This document shows, in pieces, positions 44,990 through 55,000 of a DNA stretch of 64,000 nucleotides. Source of the stretch: Eubacteriales bacterium (GTDB lineage Bacteria; Bacillota; Clostridia; Lachnospirales; Lachnospiraceae). The stretch lies in assembly GCA_030524175.1 (NCBI GenBank), contig JAUNHC010000001.1, positions 248,001-312,000 on the forward strand, written 5' to 3'. Both the position numbers and the translations under genes were made by a program. Each line of letters begins with the position of its first letter. Positions within the stretch are counted from its first letter, which is position 1. The notes beneath the pieces were generated by a model. That model searched no databases. It was given only the letters and a program-made list of their open reading frames with translations, and was not told the origin of the DNA.

Positions 44990-46351
44990 ATGAGACATCA
45001 GAGAGGTACTGGAAATCAGATTATAGAAGGAGTCATCTGGAAACAGCTGCTCCTGTTTTTCTTTCCCATTTTGCTTGGAACATTTTTTCAGCAGTTTTAT
45101 AATACTGTGGACTCTGTCATAGTGGGCCGGTTCGTGGGCAAAGAGGCCCTGGCCAGTGTAGGCGGTTCTGCCGGGCAGATCATCAACCTGGTGGTAGGCT
45201 TTTTCACGGGGCTTTGTGCCGGTGCGGGAGTTATCATCTCACAGTTTTACGGTGCACAGGACTCAAAGGGACTGAATGACAGTATACATACAGCCTATGC
45301 TTTCTCCTTGGCCGGCAGTGTGGTCATTACTATCTTAGGAGTTGTAATGTCGCCGTCTATTCTTGAAATGATGAATACTCCTCCGGAGCTGATCGACCAG
45401 TCGTCTCTGTATCTCCGGATTTACTTTGCAGGCATTGTGTTTGTGTTCATCTACAACATCGGGTCCGGTATTCTCCGCGCTTTGGGAGATTCTAAAAGAC
45501 CGCTGTACTATTTGATCATCTGCTGCCTTCTTAATGTTGTGCTGGATCTGGTGATGGTACTGGTATTCCATCTTGGAATCGCCGGAGTTGCTATTGCAAC
45601 ACTGATCGCTCAGGCAGTAAGTTCAGTCCTGGTGACTATTGCTCTGATGAAGTCCAATGACATATATAAGCTGAAGCTGCAGAATATCCGCTTTCATGGC
45701 AGGGTTTTGAAATCTCAGCTTTATATCGGGCTGCCCGGAGGCTTCCAGTCTACCATGTACAACCTGTCTAATATCATCATTCAGGCTGCTATTAATGTAT
45801 ATGGTACAGACACCACTGCAGCCTGGGCAGCATACGGCAAGCTGGATGCTATTTTCTGGATGGTCAGCGGAGCCTTCGGAGTTTCTATCACCACCTTTGT
45901 AGGCCAAAACTACGGTGCCGGAAAATATGACAGAATTAAAAAAAGCGTGCGGATCTGTCTTGGCATGGACCTGGTAGTGTCTGTGGCGCTCACTTTATTT
46001 TTAATCTTGTTCCGCTATCCTCTGTTTCAGATTTTCACAGACGACAAGGAGGTCATTCGCATTGGGGCGGATATGCTGAAGCTGATCACTCCCTGTTATG
46101 TAACATTTATATTTATAGAAGTGCTGTCCGGAGCTCTGAGGGGAATCAGCGATGTTATCATTCCTATGCTGCTTACACTTTTCGGGGTATGCCTGCTGAG
46201 GATTGCATGGATTTTCTTCGTGGTCCCCATGAATCCGTCCATCCACACAGTAATCTTTAACTACCCTGTGACTTGGATCACCACTTCCATTTTGTTTATT
46301 ATTTACTACATGTATAAAAAGCGGAGTCTCAAAGCACCTTCCGGGAATTAA
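44990..46351 (+). CDS. MATE family multidrug/metabolite exporter
   Basis: About 453 residues with twelve membrane segments in two MatE halves: QLLLFFFPILLGTFFQQFYN with DSVIVGRFVGKEALASVG in the first, and GLPGGFQSTMYNLSN with TTFVGQNYGAGKYDRI in the second. It is most like the DinF/NorM-type Na+- or H+-coupled exporters common in Lachnospiraceae. The frame extends to an ATG at 44930, but GGGGG lies 8 bases before the ATG at 44990, and the shorter start matches the usual family N-terminus (long charged lead then first helix). Substrate unknown. Confidence 0.92.
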   Translation: MRHQRGTGNQIIEGVIWKQLLLFFFPILLGTFFQQFYNTVDSVIVGRFVGKEALASVGGSAGQIINLVVGFFTGLCAGAGVIISQFYGAQDSKGLNDSIHTAYAFSLAGSVVITILGVVMSPSILEMMNTPPELIDQSSLYLRIYFAGIVFVFIYNIGSGILRALGDSKRPLYYLIICCLLNVVLDLVMVLVFHLGIAGVAIATLIAQAVSSVLVTIALMKSNDIYKLKLQNIRFHGRVLKSQLYIGLPGGFQSTMYNLSNIIIQAAINVYGTDTTAAWAAYGKLDAIFWMVSGAFGVSITTFVGQNYGAGKYDRIKKSVRICLGMDLVVSVALTLFLILFRYPLFQIFTDDKEVIRIGADMLKLITPCYVTFIFIEVLSGALRGISDVIIPMLLTLFGVCLLRIAWIFFVVPMNPSIHTVIFNYPVTWITTSILFIIYYMYKKRSLKAPSGN

Positions 46352-46432
46352 ACAGAATAGTTCAGGCTGCCAGTCCTGATACAATTAAATTTCCGGGCAA
46401 TATAGACGGACACTACATAGGGATCATACACG

Positions 46433-46513
46433 GGCTGCCGTACCAGCTTTTCCAATTATTTCCAGCCAGATCGTGTCGGAATGAATTTTCAAACACGCTC
46501 TGTTACGGCAGCC
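46433..46513. repeat. Inverted repeat downstream of the MATE gene
   Basis: 10-bp perfect arms GGCTGCCGTA (46433-46442) and TACGGCAGCC (46504-46513) with a 61-nt interior holding a smaller pair CGTGT/ACACG, and TTGTTTTT immediately after on the plus strand. It could be a long terminator for the MATE gene or a structured RNA. The rest of the 248-bp gap before lhr is featureless. Confidence 0.45.
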
Positions 46514-46599
46514 TTGTTTTTACCTGTATTCATGGGCTTCTGCTGATATCACACAGATTCCCTTTAGGGTTCTGTCCCGTGCTTAACTTAAATACATAT

Positions 46600-49500
46600 T
46601 TACCGATATAGCACATAATCCATCAATTCTCTTATGAATCCGGCTTTTCCCAGGGAATCTCCGATCTCTGAGGGATATTCCTTGACAATGATCCTTTTTT
46701 TCTCCGGAAACAGTGATTTTCCTTTGAAGGCTGCGGCAAATTCCCTCAGCGCCTCCTCACAGTTCATATCCTCCAGAACCTTAAGTGTCCTGCCTTGACG
46801 TTCCAGAACCATCACAGGCCTTCCCCCCTTCAGGGCAACTGCCGTGCCCGGAACATTCATAAACGCCCGGCCGTCTTCATGCTCCAGCACCTTTCCCCAA
46901 AGCTGGGCAGGGTCTGCTGCATTCAGCCAGATGATTTCATCCTCTGCCCATGCCAGCCCATGGATAACGCCTTCATAGTCCTGCTTTCTGATAAACTGGG
47001 CTCCTGATAATCCTTTTACAAAATAGCCTCTTCTTACCCGTCCTGTAAACTCCCAGACTCTCAGAAGCTCCAGCGCCTTACCCCAGTCAAGACAGTCAGT
47101 CTCTGCCAGACCATTTCTCATGGACAACGAACGCCTGAAGGTCTCTCTGCACAGCACTATATTCTCCCGTAACAACAATTCCAAAAGAGTTTCCATATCC
47201 CCAGACTGCAAGGAATGCACAACATCCCATCTTCCTGCGGACAAAGCCGCCACTCTGGCATTCACTCTCTGTCTTGGTGCGGCTTTCTGTATTTTTGTCT
47301 TATTCAGCCATTGTCTTACAGGAATAAAGCTGTCTGCACACACCACACCTTTTTCTGCCAGATCCATCAAAACACTGCGCACATCCTTGCTTACCGGTAT
47401 CCTGGTCAATGCTTTTAAGAAGCTTGCACCTCTTTTGCACAAATCCTGAAATACAATATTTTCATCTTCACAGTTGTCTTCCCGTTGGAATAAAAGCGGC
47501 GCATCCCAGTCAACATCCTCATACCGGCAAAAACACAAGCCGCCCTCCGGCACCATTTTCCAGAAATAATCTCCTTCTGCCAGAAAGCGGTCCAGCAAGC
47601 CCTCGCTGTATTTATCTACTCTTCTTGGAAATACAATGTTTTCCCAATGTGCCACAGGCAATATCTGTCCGCAGTATAATTCCAAAGTATCCTTTAGCTG
47701 TTCTTTCGGAGAGGCGTTTATCCGTACACGGCCAGCCATCAATGCAGCATAGTTTTCCGGCGGTCTTGTAACAGCCTCCTGACGCATTCCCCGTATCGTG
47801 GCTTTTCTGGCTCTGTCATAAAGCTTCCCATGATAGTAAACCCCTTCATCCTCCACAAGTTCTTTCCGCTCACACAAAATTTCCAGCCAGCCGCAGATGC
47901 TCTCCCCATCAGGCAGATACCTTTCCTGAATCTCTTCTGCTGTCTGATACCCCCGGTAGTACACCATTCTCCGCACAATATGAAGACCGGATTCCTCATC
48001 CAGACTTATAAGAGCCTGTTGGTATTCCTCTTTATGCTCCGCAGCGATCCACAACCCTGGCTCAATATACTCAGCCAGCCCCCGGGAAGCCAGTTCTTCC
48101 AGCCACCCGGCAATTTCCGTCTGTACTAAGCCCCTACCATCCACGGTATTCCTGTCAGTCCTGTTCCTTTCCCCATTATCTCCATCCGGGCTGTCAGCCC
48201 CATACATATCCAGAAGCTCCTGTACTGTCACATCCCCTTCCATCATCAGCAGAGAATGCAGACTGTCTGCGCTGTCAGGCAGTTTCCGGCGTTCCTTTTG
48301 CTTCTTAAGCTCTTCAGGGGAAGGTTTCAGCTGCTCTATTTCTTTCAGCTCCGCATATACTTGCTGACGGATTCCCGGAGTTGTGGGGGTGTATTCGTAC
48401 ATCTCTGCAGCTTCCACCTTCCACTGCATTGGCAGAGACATAGGAGATGGGATTTCAAGGTATATTTCCCTCACCGCGATCTGGCCGCTGCGCACTGCAT
48501 TTAGTATCTCCAGCAAGCCTTCAATATCCCACTGATCCTCCAGACATTCTCTTTTTGTTTCCCGGATAAGAGGATGATTTTTTTCCTGTATAAGGGTTTC
48601 CAGCATTTCCGTGCTTCGAAGGCGCTGCATCCATAAAGGCTGTCTTCCGTTCCGTTTCATTCCCATCATTAACGATCTTGCTGCATTGTAGCGGAAATTC
48701 ATATTAAACACAGGTGTAGCCGGAAGCATGGATTCCAAAAGATCTCTTACCTTACCTGGCTCTATGGAATAAATCAGCTTCTCAGGGATACGTTCCTCAT
48801 CGTAGGAATACAGGAGAATGCCGTCCTCTTCATCCACACAGCCAATATTCGTCCCTGTGATCTGTTGGGCTGTATGCTGAAGAAGCAGTGACAGAGGGGC
48901 ATTGACTCTTCTGCCGAATAGGCCATGTATCATTGCCTGGCGGCTTCCGGATGAATCAGTGAAATGTTCAATCACAATGGTTCTGTCGTCAGGCAGTATT
49001 TTATCGCTCTCCAACTGTCTCCGCAGAAAATCAGCCGTATTTTCCTGTGCGTCTTTGTCGAGACCCAGCAATGCCAACTCTTCATTAAGACTGCCCCTTC
49101 GCTCTGCCTCTGAAAGCCTTCTCATTATTTTCCCAAAAGCCAGGCTGGTGGCAAGGTCACGTCCCCTGGTCTCCCCTTTCCAGAAAGGAAGTCTTGCACC
49201 CTCTGCATTTGTCTGGGTAACCACTACATTATCCTTATCCTGCCTTACGATTTTCCACGCAAAAGCTCCCAGGAGAAAGCGGTCTCCCAAATAGGATTCA
49301 TAGACAAACTCCTCATCCAGTTCTCCCACCTTCACACCATCCTCAGTCTTGGCGGTGTACATTCCTTTATCAGGAATTGTTCCTCCTGCAGCCACAGCCA
49401 GCATTCTGCTGTAGGAATCTGCATAAACCTTTCCGTGGATTCTGTCATAGAGAAGTCTTGGACGTACCGGAATCTCACGGCTGTGCTCATAATCCCCTGA

Positions 49501-51033
49501 AAGCATACCGAGAATTTCCTTCACATCATTTCTGGTCACATCCCGGAAGGGGTATGAACGTTCCAAGATCACCATTACATCATCTATCGTGTATGCTGTA
49601 TTATCATCCATGTCTTTCTGCTTTGCCGTGGCTTTGCCCTTCTTGTCCCCAGCTTTGCCCTGCATTTTCATGGATCCGTCCTGATTTTCCATGGGCTTCT
49701 CCTGATTTTCCATAGATTCGCCCTTCTTTCCGGACGGTTGGGACGGGATCATTTTTCTGGTTATGGTCTGCCCGGATGTAGCTGCCATGGAAACAAGATG
49801 CTGTGAAAGTACATCCAGGCACAGTCTGGGCGGCCTGGCGCGCTCAACCCCGCCCTGTCTTGCCATCTGGGCTGTCATACCGCAGTAAAGGGTTTCCGGT
49901 GCAGTGCGGGGATACATATACATGACACTCACACGTCCCGGATTATGGCCTGCACGTCCCAGACGCTGCATAGTGCTGGAAATACTTCGGGGACAAGCCA
50001 CCTGCAGCACTTGGTCAATGTCACCTACGTCTATACCAAGCTCCATGGACGAAGTGGCACATAAGAGGCGCAGGTTTCCGCTTCTTAAAGAAGCTTCCAC
50101 TTCAGCCCTTTGTTCCTTTGACATGCTTCCGTGATGTACCCTGGCAAAATCGTCTCCCCCCAATTGATTCACATAGTAGGCAAGTTTTTCTGCATACCGT
50201 CTTGCCTCTGAAAATGCGATCACACTTCGGCATCCCTGGCATTTGTCATATACTTTTTTCGCCAGATCCTCCCACACCGGATCTCTCCTCCTGCCGGCGG
50301 AGGGAGTGATGCCTTTTACTTCTATACGTATCTCCTTTTCCATAGGCGGGGCTACAATGGCGGCTGAGTCCGGCGAAAGATACTCAGCCGCAGTCTCCAG
50401 CGGGTCTATGGTTGCCGACAATCCAATCCGCTGAAGAGGCTTTGCACAGAGCCAGTCCAATCTTGCTGCAGACAGCATGAGATGGGCCCCTCTTTTTGTG
50501 TCAATAAGGGCGTGAAGTTCATCAATGATCAGTGCCTCTGCCGTGTGCAGGACAGACTGGCCAGATTTGCTTGTCAGCATAAGAAATAAGGATTCCGGTG
50601 TGGTTATCAGTATATGAGGAGGATGCTTTACCATACGCTGCCTGTCTTTTTGGGGTGTGTCTCCGGTACGGATTCCTACATTGATGCACTGCGCACCTTT
50701 TCCCCCGTCCATTTGAGAAATACCCTCCAAAGGCCTTTTTAAATTTTCCCTGATATCACCGGCCAGGGATTTAAGAGGTGATACATAAATCAAATATAAT
50801 TTTTCTTCCAGCATATCTGTTTGTGCCAATTCTTTCAATCGGTCAATAAATACAAGAAAGGCTGAAAGAGTCTTTCCTGTTCCCGTAGGCGCACTGATAA
50901 GCACCGGCCTGCCCGACGCGATCACAGGCCAAGCCTCCTGCTGAACCTTTGTAGGTGCCCCGAAAGTACGGGCAAACCACTCTGCCGAAGGCTTTGTAAA
51001 AACTTCCAGGCTTTTGTCTGATATTCTGTCCAT
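46600..51033 (-). CDS. lhr: Lhr-type large ATP-dependent helicase
   Basis: A 1477-residue superfamily 2 helicase. N-terminal DExH core with Walker A LISAPTGTGKTLSAF near residue 50, IYVSPLKSLAGDIRENL, ITTPESLFLML, DELH box ALIIDELHALIDTKRGAHL, SAT motif RIGLSATIDP, helicase C motif SSMELGIDVGDIDQVLQV and RLGRAGHNPG. The Lhr winged-helix and beta-barrel domains follow, then the long C-terminal Lhr-CTD. These enzymes translocate on ssDNA 3' to 5' and act in DNA repair. A Lys/Met/Gln-rich low-complexity insertion (MENQEKPMENQ, then KAGDKKGKATAKQK) lies near residues 440-480. Start at 51033 with AGAGGA upstream. Monocistronic. Confidence 0.94.
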   Translation of the reverse strand: MDRISDKSLEVFTKPSAEWFARTFGAPTKVQQEAWPVIASGRPVLISAPTGTGKTLSAFLVFIDRLKELAQTDMLEEKLYLIYVSPLKSLAGDIRENLKRPLEGISQMDGGKGAQCINVGIRTGDTPQKDRQRMVKHPPHILITTPESLFLMLTSKSGQSVLHTAEALIIDELHALIDTKRGAHLMLSAARLDWLCAKPLQRIGLSATIDPLETAAEYLSPDSAAIVAPPMEKEIRIEVKGITPSAGRRRDPVWEDLAKKVYDKCQGCRSVIAFSEARRYAEKLAYYVNQLGGDDFARVHHGSMSKEQRAEVEASLRSGNLRLLCATSSMELGIDVGDIDQVLQVACPRSISSTMQRLGRAGHNPGRVSVMYMYPRTAPETLYCGMTAQMARQGGVERARPPRLCLDVLSQHLVSMAATSGQTITRKMIPSQPSGKKGESMENQEKPMENQDGSMKMQGKAGDKKGKATAKQKDMDDNTAYTIDDVMVILERSYPFRDVTRNDVKEILGMLSGDYEHSREIPVRPRLLYDRIHGKVYADSYSRMLAVAAGGTIPDKGMYTAKTEDGVKVGELDEEFVYESYLGDRFLLGAFAWKIVRQDKDNVVVTQTNAEGARLPFWKGETRGRDLATSLAFGKIMRRLSEAERRGSLNEELALLGLDKDAQENTADFLRRQLESDKILPDDRTIVIEHFTDSSGSRQAMIHGLFGRRVNAPLSLLLQHTAQQITGTNIGCVDEEDGILLYSYDEERIPEKLIYSIEPGKVRDLLESMLPATPVFNMNFRYNAARSLMMGMKRNGRQPLWMQRLRSTEMLETLIQEKNHPLIRETKRECLEDQWDIEGLLEILNAVRSGQIAVREIYLEIPSPMSLPMQWKVEAAEMYEYTPTTPGIRQQVYAELKEIEQLKPSPEELKKQKERRKLPDSADSLHSLLMMEGDVTVQELLDMYGADSPDGDNGERNRTDRNTVDGRGLVQTEIAGWLEELASRGLAEYIEPGLWIAAEHKEEYQQALISLDEESGLHIVRRMVYYRGYQTAEEIQERYLPDGESICGWLEILCERKELVEDEGVYYHGKLYDRARKATIRGMRQEAVTRPPENYAALMAGRVRINASPKEQLKDTLELYCGQILPVAHWENIVFPRRVDKYSEGLLDRFLAEGDYFWKMVPEGGLCFCRYEDVDWDAPLLFQREDNCEDENIVFQDLCKRGASFLKALTRIPVSKDVRSVLMDLAEKGVVCADSFIPVRQWLNKTKIQKAAPRQRVNARVAALSAGRWDVVHSLQSGDMETLLELLLRENIVLCRETFRRSLSMRNGLAETDCLDWGKALELLRVWEFTGRVRRGYFVKGLSGAQFIRKQDYEGVIHGLAWAEDEIIWLNAADPAQLWGKVLEHEDGRAFMNVPGTAVALKGGRPVMVLERQGRTLKVLEDMNCEEALREFAAAFKGKSLFPEKKRIIVKEYPSEIGDSLGKAGFIRELMDYVLYR

Positions 51034-51248
51034 GTATCATTCCTCTGTCATCTATATATTTTATTTCTGGCGCCGTATCATTCTGTCCGATATAACTGTA
51101 ACACCAAGAATTAAACTGATAGCGCCGCATATTCCACAAACTGCCGCGATGTTATGAAATTCCGCGCAGATACTGGGGTATTAGGTTTATCATACTATAC
51201 TTGGACATTTAATTCAATTTCCTAATTCAGCGGCGGGTGGATTTCACT

Positions 51249-51296
51249 GATAGCCTTGTTCTCCGATGGCCTTGTACTCCCATAGCCTTGCTCGCT
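51249..51296. repeat. Short tandem repeat, three 16-bp units
   Basis: GATAGCCTTGTTCTCC, GATGGCCTTGTACTCC and CATAGCCTTGCTCGCT lie head to tail just ahead of the 84-bp array. Nothing else was seen in 51034-51248. Confidence 0.6.
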
Positions 51297-51346
51297 GTAT
51301 CGTAGCTCAGGTGAAGCCAGTTTATGCGTTTACTAATGAATCAGAT

Positions 51347-51815
51347 ACCTATAAATCTTTGGAGCGCAGTAATTTTATAGGTACTTTCTCTTGCTTTATT
51401 GCCGGACACAGGCGATTCAGCAGATCAGATACCTATAAATTTGAAAGTTTCAGCAATTTTATAGGTATTTTTCCTGATTTTAAAGCTGGATATAGGCGAA
51501 CCAGCTGGTCTGATACCTATAAATTTGAGAATTTCAGCAATTTTATGGGTATTTTCCCTGGCTTTATAGCCAAATATAGGCGAACCAGCTGGTCTGATAC
51601 CTATAAATTTGAGAATTCCAGCAATTTTATGGGTATTTCTCCAGGTTTTATTGCTGGAAACAGACGAACCAGCAAGACGGATACCTATAAATTTGAGAAT
51701 TTCAGCAATTTTATGGGTATTTTCCTGATTTCATAGCCGGATACAGGCGAGACACAGCCGGCCAGGTACCTATAAACCGGGGAGCCTCAGCAATTCTATA
51801 GGGATTTCATTCTCA
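51347..51815. repeat. Six-unit 84-bp palindromic tandem array
   Basis: Units start at 51347, 51431, 51515, 51599, 51683 and 51768: period exactly 84 bp four times, then 85. Each begins ACCTATAAA and after 17-18 bp shows the complementary arm TTTTATAGGT (or TTTTATGGGT), so every unit can fold into a hairpin of about 38 nt, followed by a roughly 45-bp less conserved spacer containing GGCGAACCAGC. Unit 6 keeps the palindrome but has diverged. Because 84 is a multiple of three, an open frame runs through it, but that frame has no ribosome site. Not CRISPR: the palindromic part is degenerate and the spacers are similar to each other. Confidence 0.85.
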
Positions 51816-51931
51816 GCACCAGAGCCATAAGGCACACAATACTGCTTCCTTGCATTTATTGTTGATAAAATGTACTAAGAAACAGAGAAAACTGTCGGAA
51901 AGCAGGGGCAACGCGATTCTTGCCGGAATGT

Positions 51932-52031
51932 CCGGGGGTATATCTGGCGGAATGTCTGCTGGAGAGTCTAGCTAGAAGATCTGGCTGAAATGTCTGGCCG
52001 AAAACTCTGACCGGGGCGTCTGACCGGAATG
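51932..52031. repeat. Degenerate 13-bp tandem repeat
   Basis: The trinucleotide TCT of a TCTGRC-like unit recurs at 51943, 51955, 51967, 51980, 51993, 52006 and 52019, so the period is 12 then 13 bp. Unit examples: GAAATGTCTGGCC, GAAAACTCTGACC, GGGGCGTCTGACC. It is next to the terminator of the redox operon; function unknown. Confidence 0.65.
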
Positions 52032-52043
52032 TTTTCCTTACAT

Positions 52044-52076
52044 AAAAACAGCACGGCCCGGAAAATGGGCCGTGCT
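52044..52076 (-). terminator. Intrinsic terminator of the redox-complex operon
   Basis: Perfect 10-bp GC-rich stem AGCACGGCCC / GGGCCGTGCT with 7-nt loop followed on the minus strand by GTTTTTAT, 15 bp after the large-subunit stop. Confidence 0.9.
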
Positions 52077-52090
52077 TATCAATATTACAT

Positions 52091-55000
52091 TTATTCTGCG
52101 TGAGGCAGTCTTTCATCAATCATATTCATGAGATGGTCTGTACATTTAAGAGGTGCCACAAGTGCAGCATCTTCTACTGCTGTAAGTTTCACATCCTTGC
52201 ATGCAAGTACACCGCCGTATACTTCTCCCATTTCCGCATAGCGGTAAACAGGAAGTTTGTCGTTCATTTCATCAGAAATATCTTCCACATCATCAAACGG
52301 CATTTCAACCTCATATACATGTGCCAGTTCAGCGGCAACTTCCCAGTTGTTGAATACAACATCCTCGTCGATTGCCTGTTCTACTACCTGAAGTCTGCGC
52401 TCTGTATTGGTATAGGTTCCATATGTAGAAGCGAATCCAGTGCCTGGGATCACAACATCTGCCAGTTTAGCTGCTTCTGTCATATGAGTATCACATACCA
52501 TCAGGAATACAAGGTCTTTCAGATATGTGGGATCCGGATCTTCTCCGAACATGAGAAGTGCTTTCACACCTTCCATAGCTTCAGCTCCTGCTGTCACACC
52601 CATGTCCACAAGACCCTGGCTGTTGTTCTTAGCTTTCAGCATAAGGATACCGTCACGGGCCTTTCCGATATGACCGGATACTGCTGCGATATCTGCAAGT
52701 AAGGTTGCTGCTTCTACAGAAACTACATTCTGCTGGAATACAAGCATTGACTTCTTGGCATTTGCATAAAGCTCTGCAACTGCTTTGATCTCATCGCAAA
52801 CCTCTGCATTGTCTACAGAAGCCTTGAATGCGTCGAATCCTTCCAGTGCTGCGCCCTTGCCCATGTCAACAAGAACCTTTGCGACGCCTTTGAAGAATGC
52901 AAGACTGTTGCTTGTGGTGATGGTCTTATAAGCAAAGCTCATATGATCCTGCTCATATCCTTCCGGATTCACAAGGATAACCTTAGCCCCATTCTTGGCA
53001 GCTTCTTTTAATTTCAGGCGGATTACCTGGTTTTCTTTTGCAATGAAGCCGGCAGCAATGATCACTTCTGCTGACAGAAGTTCATCGATGGTATTTGGAG
53101 ATGCATTGACTCCAAGAACTTTCTCAAGACCATTTACTCTGTTGTTGAAGCAGAGGGTCTTAGCTCCTATAGCATCTGCAAATTTTTTGATCACATATGC
53201 TTCTTCATTTGTGTATCTATCGGAAATGGATACAGCTACTGCATCTTTTCCGTATTTTGCTGCAAGAGATTCTGCTTTCTTAGCTGCCAGGATGAATGCC
53301 TCATGGTAATCAACCTCTGTCAGTTCGCCGTTCTTTCTTGCCATCGGCTCAAGAAGTTTATCTTCCATAACAGCACAGTCAAAGCCGAATTTACCTCTTC
53401 CGCAGAGAAGACCTTTGTTCACAATGCCTTCTTTGTCCGGAACAGCTTTAATGAGCATATCTCCGTATGTCTCAAGATGCATAGAGCATCCTACAGAACA
53501 GTAAGAACAGGTGGTATCGGTAACTTCTGTGTCAAGAGGAACAGATTTCTCAATGGTAAGGTTCTCCTGTAAAGCACCTGTTGGGCAGACGCTTACACAC
53601 TGTCCGCAGGAGATACATCCTGTGCTGGCCAAAGGCTGCTCCAGGGCAGGTTTCACAACTGTGTCGAAACCACGCTGTACAAGACCTAATGCACCCACAC
53701 CCATCACTTCGTCACAGGCACGTACGCAAAGTCCGCAGAGGATACACTTATTGGGATCTCTTAAGATAAACGGATGTTCATCTTCATATTCCACTTCATT
53801 GATGTCACCGGCAAAGCGGTCCGGTTTCACATCATACATATTTGCATAAGAGATCAGCTTACACTCAAAGTAGTCCTTACATCCGCATTCCAGACAACGG
53901 CTGGCTTCTTCTCTTGCCTGCTCTTCGTCATAACCAAACACTACTTCTGTGAAGTTGTCTTTTCTCTCTTCCGCATTGAGCTGATCCATAGCAGGACGGC
54001 ACATTCTCTCACGGTCTTCAAAGGTTGCCGGAGTTACGTCCTTCTTTGTCACATAATAGCTTGGCTCATATGCGATTTCTTCGCCGCGAAGATATGCATC
54101 CACAACAAGAGCACCCTTCTTGGCATCTCCGATAGACTCAACAGCAATGGAAATCTTATCGTTACCGCAGTCTCCGCCGGCGAATACACCAGGGATCGCT
54201 GTCATAAAGGTATCTTTATCGTAAACGATTCCGCCTTTTCTTGTAAGCTCCAGGCCTTCCATTCCGGCTGGGTTTACTTTCTGGCCGATTGCAAGGATAA
54301 CAGTATCCACTTCGATAGTCTTTGTCTTACCTTCTACAGGAACAGGTGCCCGGCGTCCGGATGCATCCGGCTCACCAAGTTCCATTACCTGAAGAACCAT
54401 CTGTGTACAATGTCCCTTTTCATCAGATATGATTTCCAGAGGATTGGTCAGGTTCAGGAACTGTACTCCCTCTTCCTCAGCCTCTTCGATCTCTACCATA
54501 TCTGCTGGCATCTCATCTTTTGTTCTTCTGTATACATTGTATACATTCTCAGCGCCTAAACGTACTGCTGTACGACAGGCATCCATTGCAGTGTTTCCGC
54601 CGCCGACGATAGCCACGTTTTTACCCAGGTCAATGGGCTCATTGCGTACAACTTTTCTAAGGAAGTCAATACCGCCAATCACGCCTTCTGCATCCTCGCC
54701 TTTGCAGCGAACGCCTGTGGATACCCATGCACCAATACCAACACAGACAGCATCGAAATCTCTCTTGATAGTCTCAAAAGAAATATCCTCGCCAATCTTT
54801 GTATTAGTAACCATAGTTACGCCCATTCTCTCGATCAAAGCGATTTCCTCATCGAGAACTTCTTTAGGCAGACGGTATTCAGGAATACCGTAGCGGAGCA
54901 TACCCCCAAGTTTAGGCATTGCTTCGTAAATAGTCACGTCATGTCCCTGCTGACGCAGGAAATATGCCATGGATAAACCGTAAGGGCCGCCGCCGATCAC

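Noticed and set aside
51266-51736. Open frame encoding a protein with repeats such as SDTYKFENFSNFMGIF
   Set aside because: It is an artefact of an 84-bp repeat period divisible by three; no ribosome site, and the arms are DNA palindromes.
51347-51815. CRISPR array
   Set aside because: The units are degenerate, the spacers are similar to one another, and no cas genes are present.
51856-52119. 87-codon minus-strand frame over the 13-bp repeats and terminator
   Set aside because: It overlaps the terminator and the end of the large redox subunit, with no ribosome site or recognisable protein.
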